From Lutibacter sp. (lineage in GTDB: Bacteria > Bacteroidota > Bacteroidia > Flavobacteriales > Flavobacteriaceae), in the NCBI GenBank assembly GCA_014859175.1, contig JACUUQ010000006.1:1-36854 (forward strand): a stretch of DNA of 36,854 bases, given 5' to 3'. Within the stretch, counting starts at the first letter, position 1; each line of letters opens with the position of its first letter. The notes under the pieces are model-generated. The model saw only the letters and a list, made by a program, of their open reading frames with translations. It ran no database searches and was not told the origin of the DNA. This document shows positions 16,936 through 24,687 of this stretch, piece by piece. The position numbers and the translations under genes were made by a program.

Positions 16936-18702
16936 ATGAATCTTGTAAAGTTTTACATAGTTGCTATTTTATTGTTTGTCTCCCAAACGATTTTCGCTCA
17001 GGTGGAGTTTAAAACTGCAGTGAGTAAAACCAATTTGGGTTTAAATCAGCGCTTTAGAATTGAGTTTTCTGTTGATAAACAAGGTGCAGATAATTTTAAG
17101 CCGCCATCATTTGCCGATTTTAAAGTGGTGGGCGGCCCAAGCTCCTCCGTAAGCCAATCCTGGATTAACGGAAAGGCAAGCTATTCACAAACCTACATTT
17201 ATATACTTGAGCCAAAAAGGGAAGGTGAATTTATCATTGAACCGGCTACTATTGAGTATGAGAATGAAATTGTAAAATCGAACGCCATAAAATTAACGGT
17301 ATCAAAAGCTGTAGAAGTCCCGAAAGACCCAAATAATCCTGAATATATCGCACAGCAAAACATCCATTTGGTGGCCGAAGTGTCTAATTTAAATCCGTAT
17401 GTGGGTGAAGGAATTTATGTGGTTTATAAATTATTTGTAAGTCAAAACATCAGCGTAAACGATTGGCGCGTTAGTGATTCTCCGCAGTACAATGGTTTTT
17501 GGAATCAAGATATTGAAGTGACTGACAGTAACGTCCAAAACGGAAAATACAATGGCGAGGATTATCGGTTTTTAGTGCTAAAAAGAGCGGTGTTGATTCC
17601 GCAACGTTCAGGCGAATTAATTATTGAACCTATGAAAATGGACTTTTCAGTGGGGATTCCAACAGGAAGAGGCGATTTTTTTGGAAATATGATCACCAGA
17701 AATATCAGTTATGCAACAGAATCAGCCATCAGAAAAGTAAGGGTAAAAGCCTTGCCTGAAGAAGGGAAACCTGAGGATTTTTCTGGAGCGGTAGGCGAAT
17801 TTGAGTTCAGCGTTTTGGCCGATAAAAATGTTTTAAAATCCAACGATGCAGCACAAATAAAAGTAGAAGTAAAGGGAAGCGGCAATTTAAAATTGTTTGA
17901 AATTCCTAAGATTGTCACACCTGCCGAATTGGAAGCTTATACGCCAGAACACAAAGAAAAGGTGACCACATCTTTAAGCGGTTTGCGGGGATCTATTTCT
18001 GATGCCTACACGGTTGTGCCGCAGTTTAAGGGAAAATATAAAATTCCGGAAGTTTCGTTTTCTTATTTTAACCTAAAAGACGAAAAATATTATACCATAT
18101 TGGCTGAAGCCGTTTTTGTGGAGGTAACCGACGGCAAAGAAATAGTTTCAACCAGCAATGACACTGCCGGTACTTTCAAAAAAAATGTCGTTTCAAATGG
18201 AAATAATTTTAGATTTATTGCCTTGGAAACGAAACTAAAACCCGCTGTGAAAAAGGATTTTCTGCATTCAACCGAATTTTACTTATTATTGTTGCTGCCA
18301 TTTTTAGCGATTCCTATTGGCATACTTATCGGCAAAAAACGCGCAAAACGCGCTGGAGATATTTTTGGAAACAGAATTAGAAACGCCAACAAATTGGCCC
18401 GCAAATATTTGTCGGAAGCCAAAAAGCAATTGGGCAAAAAAGAAGCATTTTATATTGCTTTGGAAAAAGCGCTTCATAACTTTTTAAAAGCAAAACTTCA
18501 GATTGAAACTTTGGAAATGTCTAAAGAAAAAATAACGGAATTGCTGCAGGATAAAGGGGTTGACAACAACACTATCAAGCAATTTATAACAGTCTTAAAC
18601 GATTGTGATTTTGCGCGCTACACGCCTACAACGGATGTGATGATGAAGAATGAGTATGAAAAAACAGTGGAAATATTAACAGAAATTGATAAACAGCTTT
18701 AA
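16936..18702 (+). CDS. batD: BatD family protein
   Basis: A 588-residue membrane-anchored protein. It has a signal peptide (1-21, ending TIFAQ), a large periplasmic region of beta-sandwich repeats (~22-440, with PKREGEFIIEPATIEYENEIVKS-type strands), one transmembrane helix (~447-466, YLLLLLPFLAIPIGILIG) and a helical cytoplasmic tail (~467-588). This is the standard BatD (oxygen tolerance protein) architecture. The ATG at 16936 is chosen over in-frame upstream codons inside batC because it starts the signal peptide directly and leaves a 4-nt gap after the batC stop. Presumed to work with BatA, BatB, BatC and BatE; no enzymatic activity is known. Confidence 0.88.
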   Translation: MNLVKFYIVAILLFVSQTIFAQVEFKTAVSKTNLGLNQRFRIEFSVDKQGADNFKPPSFADFKVVGGPSSSVSQSWINGKASYSQTYIYILEPKREGEFIIEPATIEYENEIVKSNAIKLTVSKAVEVPKDPNNPEYIAQQNIHLVAEVSNLNPYVGEGIYVVYKLFVSQNISVNDWRVSDSPQYNGFWNQDIEVTDSNVQNGKYNGEDYRFLVLKRAVLIPQRSGELIIEPMKMDFSVGIPTGRGDFFGNMITRNISYATESAIRKVRVKALPEEGKPEDFSGAVGEFEFSVLADKNVLKSNDAAQIKVEVKGSGNLKLFEIPKIVTPAELEAYTPEHKEKVTTSLSGLRGSISDAYTVVPQFKGKYKIPEVSFSYFNLKDEKYYTILAEAVFVEVTDGKEIVSTSNDTAGTFKKNVVSNGNNFRFIALETKLKPAVKKDFLHSTEFYLLLLLPFLAIPIGILIGKKRAKRAGDIFGNRIRNANKLARKYLSEAKKQLGKKEAFYIALEKALHNFLKAKLQIETLEMSKEKITELLQDKGVDNNTIKQFITVLNDCDFARYTPTTDVMMKNEYEKTVEILTEIDKQL

Positions 18703-18703
18703 T

Positions 18704-19459
18704 ATGATGAAGAGATTTATTTTAATTTTAGCGTTAATTATTGGCAGTTTTTCCTTCGCGCAAACTTCAAGCGAACTGTTTTCGAAGGCAAATGATTTTT
18801 ATAAAAACGGACAATATACGAAGGCCATTGAACTGTATTTAAACATTGAAAAAAGCGGACTCGAATCGGATGATTTGTTTTTTAATTTAGGGAACAGTTA
18901 TTATAAATTGAATAATGTGGCGCCTTCCATTTATTACTACGAAAAGGCCTTAAAGCTAAATCCGATGCACCAAGACGCTTCAAATAACTTGGTTTTTGCA
19001 AAACGGATGACCATTGATATAATTGAAGATTTGCCTAAAACATTTTTCCAGCGATTTTCTGTAAATGTGATTCAAAAATTAACCTACAATACTTGGGCGA
19101 TTATAGCGGTTACGGCTTCGTTTTTATCCGCGGTGCTATTTTTATTGTATTACTTTTCTGCCACTCCAAAAAGTAAAATATTTTATTTTAATACCACTAT
19201 TTTCGCTGTTCTTTTGATGGCAGTAACGGTATTTTTTGCATTCAGCAATTTTGAAAATACACAAAAAAACCGCAAAGCCATTGTGTTTTCCCAAAAAAGC
19301 GAGATAAAAAACGCTCCGTCTTTAGATGGCGAGACCGTTTTTGAACTTCATGAAGGAACTAAAGTGACTATTTTGGATGCACTTTCCAACTGGAAAAAAA
19401 TTAAACTGGCCGATGGTAAAATTGGCTGGATAAATGCCTCAGATATCAAAGAGATTTAA
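18704..19459 (+). CDS. batE: TPR and SH3 domain protein BatE
   Basis: A 251-residue protein with a signal peptide (ending SFAQ, residue 20), TPR units (~24-100, with DDLFFNLGNSYYKLNNVAPSIYYYEKALKLNP), two membrane segments (~131-151 and 162-180) and a C-terminal bacterial SH3 domain (~190-251, with IKNAPSLDGETVFELHEGTKVTIL and GWINASDIKEI). This is the typical BatE layout and ends the operon. The start at 18704 follows the batD stop by one base; an adjacent ATG at 18707 is equally possible. The stop lies 5 bp from the stop of the convergent TlpA-like gene, with no hairpin between. Confidence 0.85.
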   Translation: MMKRFILILALIIGSFSFAQTSSELFSKANDFYKNGQYTKAIELYLNIEKSGLESDDLFFNLGNSYYKLNNVAPSIYYYEKALKLNPMHQDASNNLVFAKRMTIDIIEDLPKTFFQRFSVNVIQKLTYNTWAIIAVTASFLSAVLFLLYYFSATPKSKIFYFNTTIFAVLLMAVTVFFAFSNFENTQKNRKAIVFSQKSEIKNAPSLDGETVFELHEGTKVTILDALSNWKKIKLADGKIGWINASDIKEI

Positions 19460-19464
19460 GCTCC

Positions 19465-20592
19465 TTAATTTTCAAGAAACAACGCATCAATTTTTTCTTT
19501 TAATTGCTGTCCGTGAATATTTGCGGCAATAATTTTTCCGGAAGCGTCAATCAAAAAATTTGTGGGCAAAGAAGTTATTCCATATTCCAAAGAAACAGGT
19601 GTTTTAAAGCCTTCAACCGTTGAAACATTAGCCCAAATTCTTTTGTCTTTTTCAATGGCGTTTAACCAATTTTCGCGTTTGGAGTCAAGCGAAATTCCGT
19701 AAATTTCAAATCCTTTTTCTTGATACGTGTGGTACAAATTGGCTAATAATTTGCTCTCGCTTCTGCAAGGCGGACACCAACTTGCCCAAAAATCAATTAA
19801 AGTGTATCTTCCTCGAATGTTGTTAAGTGCTATCATCTCATTTGATGAAGATGGCATTTCAATTCCAGAAATGGTTCCTCCAACACTTGTTTTTTCAAGC
19901 AAGCGCAATTTATCTTTTAACTTTTGGGTAATATTTAAACCAGGATTTTTTTCTTCAAATTCAGCAACCAGTTTTTGTAAAAAAGGCAAATTATTCTCGC
20001 CATTCCATCTTGTGGACGTTGGGTAAACAGCAATGGAAGTCCCCATTTTTTCTTTTACAAAAACCATCAATTCATTCAAATGCGTTTTATAGTTTTCAAC
20101 TTCAACCTCCCTTAATTCTGCAATTTTATCTTCGTTTGCGCTATCGCTTTGCAATGTTTTAATTTCTTTTCTTACAGAATTCACCAATCGGTCCAAAGAT
20201 TCGATTCTGAAAGCCTCATAGGCAATCAATAAATCGGTGTCAACAGAACCGCTGATTTCCAAATCATCCAATGAATTTCCTTTTACGGCAATATGCTGGC
20301 CTTTATCAATGGCGAGATTTATTGTTTTTATTCCGTCAAAAGTGAGGCTATAAATGCTTGGTTCTAAATTATAATCCGATTCAAATTTGCCTAAATCAGT
20401 CACTTTTATCGTGTCAACAATCCTTATTTTAGCGTTTTGAATGTCTTCAATCACCGAAAGCACAACAAAGTTTTCCTTTAAATTTAAAACACTTCCTTCA
20501 ATGGTAAAAGCTGGCTCTTTGTCTGAAGCGCAACCAAGAAACAAAATTGTAAAAAAAGATAAAATAAAAAAGTGGCGGTTATAATTTGGCAT
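19465..20592 (-). CDS. TlpA-like thioredoxin lipoprotein with DUF4369-type N terminus
   Basis: A 375-residue lipoprotein (lipobox LFLG-C21). The N-terminal beta domain (~27-115) resembles DUF4369. A helical linker follows (~120-235), then a TlpA/ResA thioredoxin domain with DFWASWCPPC, the active cysteines being C273 and C276. The cis-proline segment is SLPTNFLID. Such proteins are common in Bacteroidota and are thought to reduce or protect envelope thiols, with the DsbD family as electron source; the client is unknown. It follows cvpA by 54 bp and has its own -7 box. It converges with batE across a 5-bp gap. Confidence 0.85.
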   Translation of the reverse strand: MPNYNRHFFILSFFTILFLGCASDKEPAFTIEGSVLNLKENFVVLSVIEDIQNAKIRIVDTIKVTDLGKFESDYNLEPSIYSLTFDGIKTINLAIDKGQHIAVKGNSLDDLEISGSVDTDLLIAYEAFRIESLDRLVNSVRKEIKTLQSDSANEDKIAELREVEVENYKTHLNELMVFVKEKMGTSIAVYPTSTRWNGENNLPFLQKLVAEFEEKNPGLNITQKLKDKLRLLEKTSVGGTISGIEMPSSSNEMIALNNIRGRYTLIDFWASWCPPCRSESKLLANLYHTYQEKGFEIYGISLDSKRENWLNAIEKDKRIWANVSTVEGFKTPVSLEYGITSLPTNFLIDASGKIIAANIHGQQLKEKIDALFLEN

Positions 20593-20622
20593 AGTTGAAA
20601 TTTATTTTGATAAGTTGACGCG

Positions 20623-20630
20623 CAAATTTA
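20623..20630 (-). promoter_or_regulatory. -7 box for the TlpA-like lipoprotein gene
   Basis: Read leftward, TAAATTTG matches TAnnTTTG, about 30 bp before the ATG at 20592. A weak TTA at the -33 position lies in the 3' end of cvpA. Confidence 0.4.
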
Positions 20631-20646
20631 ATATTCTTACGGCAAA

Positions 20647-21162
20647 CTAATTAAAAAAACTTTTTTCATTTTCGGCTTCTTCAACTTTTACAAAATCAGG
20701 AAAAATGTTTGGCGCCAAGTTTTTAAGCGGTTCGTACAAAACAGCGCTTTCTTGCTGTTCTGCTGATAAAAATGGAATTTTATTATTCAATTTACTGAAA
20801 ACCAATAAAATAATGCTAAGTCCAAAACCAATTTTTAAAGCGCCAAAAATGCCGCCAAGCAATTTATTTAAGATTCCCAAACTCGCAAAATCGGCAATTT
20901 TTGTAAATAATTTTCCAATCAAAGTAATTGCCAACACGATGACAATAAAAGTGACGGCGAAGGAAACCAAGGTGATGTATTTTTCTTCCCAAGTTACAAG
21001 GGGAGCCAACAAATCTTTTATAAAATGAGAGAAATGCATGGCGCCATAAATCCCTGCAATAAGGGCAATAAATGAAGCAATTTCAAGAAATAAACCCTTA
21101 AACAAGCCCCTTATAAAACCAAATAACAAAAGTGCGGTGATAATAATGTCTAATGTATTCAT
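20647..21162 (-). CDS. CvpA family membrane protein
   Basis: A 171-residue inner-membrane protein with four hydrophobic segments (about residues 4-20, 26-46, 64-84 and 103-122), beginning MNTLDIIITALLLFGFIRGLF as CvpA-family proteins do, with a polar C-terminal tail. E. coli CvpA is needed for colicin V production and bile resistance; the biochemical activity of the family is unknown. An in-frame ATG at 21210 would add 16 charged residues, but those codons run through the divergent promoters, so the ATG at 21162 is chosen. Confidence 0.82.
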   Translation of the reverse strand: MNTLDIIITALLLFGFIRGLFKGLFLEIASFIALIAGIYGAMHFSHFIKDLLAPLVTWEEKYITLVSFAVTFIVIVLAITLIGKLFTKIADFASLGILNKLLGGIFGALKIGFGLSIILLVFSKLNNKIPFLSAEQQESAVLYEPLKNLAPNIFPDFVKVEEAENEKSFFN

Positions 21163-21171
21163 AGTTTGATT

Positions 21172-21205
21172 TTTGTAAATATACATGAATCGATTTGTAT
21201 ATTTG
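21172..21205 (+). promoter_or_regulatory. Promoter of the 117-aa hypothetical gene
   Basis: TTTG (21172-21175), a 22-bp spacer and TATATTTG (21198-21205) fit the Bacteroidota consensus, 21 bp before the ATG at 21227. It faces a leftward box (TATATTTA, 21183-21176) that could serve cvpA. Confidence 0.6.
21176..21183 (-). promoter_or_regulatory. Candidate -7 box for cvpA
   Basis: Read leftward this is TATATTTA, one mismatch from TAnnTTTG, 13 bp before the ATG at 21162. It lies in the spacer of the divergent promoter, so the two could not be occupied together. Confidence 0.35.
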
Positions 21206-21226
21206 CACACTAACTAAAGAATCAGG

Positions 21227-21580
21227 ATGTCAAGAGATCAAAATTTAAAAGAAGAGTGGGAGAAAGTTCTCAATATATTATCCGCTACTTTTAGCGAAGG
21301 AGAAGTGCTAAATTTAGATGCGATAATATATTTAATTGGGGTTCAGGAATTGGGGCAAGGCGCCAAAGAATTTAAAAAAGACGATAAATTAAATTTAATG
21401 CACATTGCAATTTGTCGCTTGCTGGAACCTTTTGGTTACTATGAATTTGACTTTTTCGACAGCGATGGATGGCCACATTATAAAGTTTTGGAAGCATTGC
21501 CTCCGCTAAAATCGGGCGAGCAAACCGTGTTGATGAAAGAGGCGATTGTATTATATTTCAAAAAAAACGAACTTATTTAG
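21227..21580 (+). CDS. Conserved-looking hypothetical protein, 117 aa
   Basis: I do not recognise a named domain. The protein is soluble and acidic, with an N-terminal helical part (EEWEKVLNILSATFSEGEVLNLDAIIYLIGVQELGQG) and an aromatic-rich middle (LEPFGYYEFDFFDSDGWPHYKVLEALPPL). It has no signal peptide, membrane segment or metal motif. A clean promoter and a starting ATG just downstream, together with ordinary codon use, support a real gene. The stop overlaps the stop of the convergent SDR gene by 4 bp. Small proteins of this kind next to cvpA may be Flavobacteria-specific, but I cannot assign a role. Confidence 0.75.
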   Translation: MSRDQNLKEEWEKVLNILSATFSEGEVLNLDAIIYLIGVQELGQGAKEFKKDDKLNLMHIAICRLLEPFGYYEFDFFDSDGWPHYKVLEALPPLKSGEQTVLMKEAIVLYFKKNELI

Positions 21581-22371
21581 GTTGCCGCCAGTTTTCGAAT
21601 CATTTTAGAAAGCAGTTTAGGGAAAAGCCGTTTTACATAAACCGCCAGTTTTTCTTTAAATCCGCCAATATAAACTTCCTGTTTTTCCTGCCGAACCGCT
21701 TTTAATAATTTTTCGGCAAACACTTCAGGCGTTAATCCGTTTTTGGTGGCACTGTCCATTTTATTTTGTGGCGTTCCATCGGCAGTTAAAGCGTTTAGGG
21801 AAACATTGGTTTGCACAAAACCCGGACAAGCAAGTGTAATTTTAATGTTATTTTGGTAAACCTCAGCCCGCAAACTGTCGAAAAATCCGTGCAATGCATG
21901 TTTTGAAGCGGCGTAAGAAGACCGCAAAGGCGTGCCAATTTTCCCGACAATGCTGGTAATTACCACAATATAGCCGCTATTTTTTTCAATAAAATGAGGC
22001 AATAAAGCTTTTGTGAGCGCCACCGTTCCCAAATAATTCACGTCCATTAGGCGTTTGTCCACTTCCATTGCAGTGTCTTTTGCCAAAGATCGCTGACTTA
22101 CGCCGCCGTTGTTAAACAATACATCAACACCGCCAAATAGTGTTAAAGCCTCATCAACTTTGTCCGACAAACTCATGTAGTTTTCCAAATCGACAGGTAA
22201 AATTTGTACGTTTTCAGGATTTTCGCAGGCATTTTTCACGGCATTCAGTTCCTTTTCATTTCGGGAAGAGAGAATTAATTTTGTATGCTGTTTTGAAAGT
22301 GCAATAGCCAAGGATTTTCCAATGCCCGATGACGCGCCGGTAATCCAAATTGTTTTATGGTCAAAATTCAT
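21577..22371 (-). CDS. Short-chain dehydrogenase/reductase
   Basis: A 264-residue classical SDR oxidoreductase. The dinucleotide-binding motif is TGASSGIG (11-18), the structural motif NNGG (87-90), and the catalytic triad S140, Y153 and K157 (YAASK). Arginine R37 in LILSSRNEKEL suggests a preference for NADP(H). The C-terminal basic helix (YVKRLFPKLLSKMIRKLAA) resembles membrane-associating SDRs of the DHRS7 type. The substrate is unknown. It is transcribed alone; the upstream region is the structured repeat at 22421-22535. Confidence 0.88.
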   Translation of the reverse strand: MNFDHKTIWITGASSGIGKSLAIALSKQHTKLILSSRNEKELNAVKNACENPENVQILPVDLENYMSLSDKVDEALTLFGGVDVLFNNGGVSQRSLAKDTAMEVDKRLMDVNYLGTVALTKALLPHFIEKNSGYIVVITSIVGKIGTPLRSSYAASKHALHGFFDSLRAEVYQNNIKITLACPGFVQTNVSLNALTADGTPQNKMDSATKNGLTPEVFAEKLLKAVRQEKQEVYIGGFKEKLAVYVKRLFPKLLSKMIRKLAAT

Positions 22372-22420
22372 AAGTTAACATTTAAGTAAAAAATTAATTT
22401 AATTGTATTTATTTTTTTGG

Positions 22421-22535
22421 TGTTCCCGTTTTTTTTCGGGGCCAAAACCCTCAAAAACCGGTCGGGCTTTCCGCGGCAATCTTTTTATTGGTGAAAAACC
22501 AATAAAAAGGATTTCTGCTGCAATCCCTAACACAG
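22421..22535. repeat. Structured intergenic repeat with hairpin and direct repeats
   Basis: The element lies between two divergent genes. It contains CCCG-T8-CGGG (around 22427-22440), then a direct repeat of the form TTTCYGCKGCAATC at 22468-22481 and 22512-22525 flanking a perfect 12-bp hairpin (CTTTTTATTGGT at 22481-22492, loop GAAAA, complement at 22498-22509). Its GC-rich segments stand out from the AT-rich surroundings. It resembles the dispersed GGGCTTTCCGCTGCAATC-type intergenic elements I recall from Flavobacteriaceae genomes, in which the hairpin sequence varies while the flanks are kept. It could be a structured RNA or a non-autonomous mobile repeat; I cannot tell which. Confidence 0.6.
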
Positions 22536-22600
22536 ATTTCAATTATATCAAAAATTCAACTGCTTATCGCAAAAATTCCAACTGAAATTGGATTTTTTTA

Positions 22601-22633
22601 TTTGTGCTTTCGGCTTAAAAATAGTTACTTTTG
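22601..22633 (+). promoter_or_regulatory. Promoter of the second TlpA-like gene
   Basis: TTTG (22601-22604), a 21-bp spacer and TACTTTTG (22626-22633) are an exact Bacteroidota-type promoter, 36 bp before the ATG at 22670. Confidence 0.65.
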
Positions 22634-22669
22634 GCGTGATTTATGAATAAATAATTCAAAAAAACGAAT

Positions 22670-24016
22670 ATGTTTAAAAAAATATTGATAGCGCTTTTAT
22701 TTATTTCTGTTGGTGCGCAAAGCCAACATTCAATTACGGGAATTGTGAGCCCGAAAAACGATTTGGTTACACGCGTTATTTTATATCAGTTAAAAGGAAC
22801 CAAACAAGTGTATATTTCAAATTCAAAAATAGACAATGACCAGTTTAAACTGGAGATCCCAAAAGGAACTGAAGCGGGAATGTACCGCTTGTCTTTTAGT
22901 CCGGAAGTATTTGGTTTTGTTGATTTGCTGTTTGGCCAAGAAAATGTTTCGCTGAAATTTGATTCCCGCAACCTTTCCAATTCCATAGAATTTTTAACTT
23001 CCGAAGAAAATAAATCCTATGCCAATTATATGCAAGAGGCTTTACAAACCCAGCAAAAATTGGATTCTTTGCAAATCGCTTTTTTCGGCCTGAAAGATAA
23101 AAAACAAGATGAAATTACCATTGATTTATATGTAAAAACGTTAAGTGATTATGCCAATATCCAAAATAAATATGAGGAAGAAACGAAAGGAAAATTGGCA
23201 AACCATTTTATAAAAGCAAGCCGTAAGTATTTTGCGCCCACGCTTTTTGTTTCACCGCAGGAATATTTAAACAGCGTAAAACAGCATTATTTTGATTTTA
23301 TAAATTTTGAAAACAATGCATTGAAAAATGCGACATTTTTTAGTGAAAAGGCCATTGAATATGTGTTTTATTTAAATGTTTCCGATGATTTTCAAGTTCA
23401 AAATGTGTTGTACAAAAATGCCATAAATGAAGTAATGCAAAAAGTTGGCGGAAATAATGAAGTAAAAAGCGAGATTTTAACTTCTTTAATTTACGCGTTT
23501 GAGCAATTTGAAAACCTGGAAATGGCTGGTTTTGTGATCGATGAATTCTACGGCAAATTGCCTGAGCATTTAAAAGATGAAGCGTTTGTTGATGAAATGC
23601 AGTCAAAAATAAAATTGGCCATTGGCAATAAAGCGCCCGAAATTACATGGGAAGAAAATGGCGTGCAAAAAAAATTGAGCGAACTCAATGTTGCCGACAA
23701 TTATATCCTTGTTTTTTGGAGCACAACCTGTTCACATTGTTTGCAGGAAATTCCTAAATTATATGAATTTTCCATCAAAAATGAGGCAATTCATGTGGTT
23801 GCGGTGGCTTTGGAAGACCACAAAAAAGACTATGAACAATTCGCTAAAAAATTATCAACTTGGACCAATATTTTAGGTTTGAAAAAATGGGAAAATGAGT
23901 TTGCCAAAGAGTACAAAATCAATGCAACGCCTACCTATTTTATACTTGACAAGGATAAGAAAATCATTGCAAAACCCGAACATTTTGAAGATTTAAAGGC
24001 TTATTTTGAAAATTAA
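22670..24016 (+). CDS. TlpA-like thioredoxin-fold protein
   Basis: A 448-residue exported protein with a signal peptide (1-19, ending GAQSQ), a DUF4369-like beta domain (~20-110), a long helical region (~115-310) and a C-terminal TlpA/AhpC-type thioredoxin domain with FWSTTCSHC (C354, C357) and the cis-proline segment NATPTYFILD. Unlike the 19.5-kb homologue there is no lipobox, so it is probably soluble in the periplasm. It is predicted to be a thiol reductase supplied by a DsbD-type transporter, with unknown client. Its stop overlaps that of the convergent yraN-like gene by 4 bp. Confidence 0.82.
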   Translation: MFKKILIALLFISVGAQSQHSITGIVSPKNDLVTRVILYQLKGTKQVYISNSKIDNDQFKLEIPKGTEAGMYRLSFSPEVFGFVDLLFGQENVSLKFDSRNLSNSIEFLTSEENKSYANYMQEALQTQQKLDSLQIAFFGLKDKKQDEITIDLYVKTLSDYANIQNKYEEETKGKLANHFIKASRKYFAPTLFVSPQEYLNSVKQHYFDFINFENNALKNATFFSEKAIEYVFYLNVSDDFQVQNVLYKNAINEVMQKVGGNNEVKSEILTSLIYAFEQFENLEMAGFVIDEFYGKLPEHLKDEAFVDEMQSKIKLAIGNKAPEITWEENGVQKKLSELNVADNYILVFWSTTCSHCLQEIPKLYEFSIKNEAIHVVAVALEDHKKDYEQFAKKLSTWTNILGLKKWENEFAKEYKINATPTYFILDKDKKIIAKPEHFEDLKAYFEN

Positions 24017-24372
24017 AAATGAAAAAAAGCGTCTTCAAGATGCTCAAGGGTAAGTTTGTTTTGGTTGATGATGATGGCAATAATGTCGAAGCGAACTTCA
24101 ACGTCCAAATCTTTTGAAATCACATATTCATTCACGGCTTCCACCAACATTTTAATTTTTTTTGGCGTCACGAAATCTTGCGGATTTCCTATATAGTCAT
24201 TAGAACGTGTTTTCACTTCAACAATGGCCAAAACCTCATTTTTTCGTGCAATAATGTCAATTTCCGCTTTTTTATAGCGCCAATTGCGTTCCAAAATTTC
24301 ATAGCCGTTTTTTTCGAGCTCTTCCACCGCAAGATCTTCTCCCAATTCCCCTAATTCGTTGTGTTTAGCCAT
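24013..24372 (-). CDS. YraN family (UPF0102) nuclease-like protein
   Basis: A 119-residue protein with the UPF0102 fold of the restriction-endonuclease superfamily. It starts MAKHNELGELGEDLAVEELEKNGYEILERNWR and carries the core acid-Lys signature AEIDIIAR (37-42) and VEVKTRS (51-57), the presumed metal-binding PD-(D/E)xK-like site. Its biological activity is not established. The ATG at 24372 fits homologue starts; an in-frame ATG at 24432 would add 20 residues without conserved character. Confidence 0.88.
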   Translation of the reverse strand: MAKHNELGELGEDLAVEELEKNGYEILERNWRYKKAEIDIIARKNEVLAIVEVKTRSNDYIGNPQDFVTPKKIKMLVEAVNEYVISKDLDVEVRFDIIAIIINQNKLTLEHLEDAFFHF

Positions 24373-24687
24373 TTTTTTAAAATTAGTTACCTTATTTAAC
24401 TGCCGAGTAGGCAAAGTTTTTATGCAAAGCACGCTATGATTCTTATTGGTTTTTAAATTTCTTGCGCCCTTTGCGCTTTTTCTTTGCGTTCCTTGCGGTT
24501 AAAAATAATAAGCCAAGGATTAATTGTGCTTTTAAACTTTGTGAATCTCTGTGTTTTTTTCTTTGTGAATCTTTGTGCAACGAATTTTAATCACACGGAG
24601 CTTCTCAAACAGCCACAAAGTTACACAAAGAAATATAGCGAACTTTTTATAAAACTTTTCTTGCGGTTAAGTTTTGATTATTTATTT
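24373..24687. repeat. Intergenic region of degenerate TTTGTG/TTTGCG repeats
   Basis: Several short repeats are packed here. CTTTGTGAATCTCTGTG (24537-24553) recurs with one mismatch at 24561-24577, a period of 24 bp. A reverse-orientation relative, CCACAAAGTTACACAAAG, is at 24613-24630. CTTTGCG/CTTGCGG units occur at about 24471-24500 and again at 24660-24668. No convincing gene is present. It looks like the remains of dispersed Flavobacteriaceae intergenic repeats. Confidence 0.55.

Noticed and set aside
22403-22585. Possible 60-codon plus-strand gene
   Set aside because: It runs through the structured repeat and its hairpin, has low-complexity composition, and ends before the promoter of the next gene.
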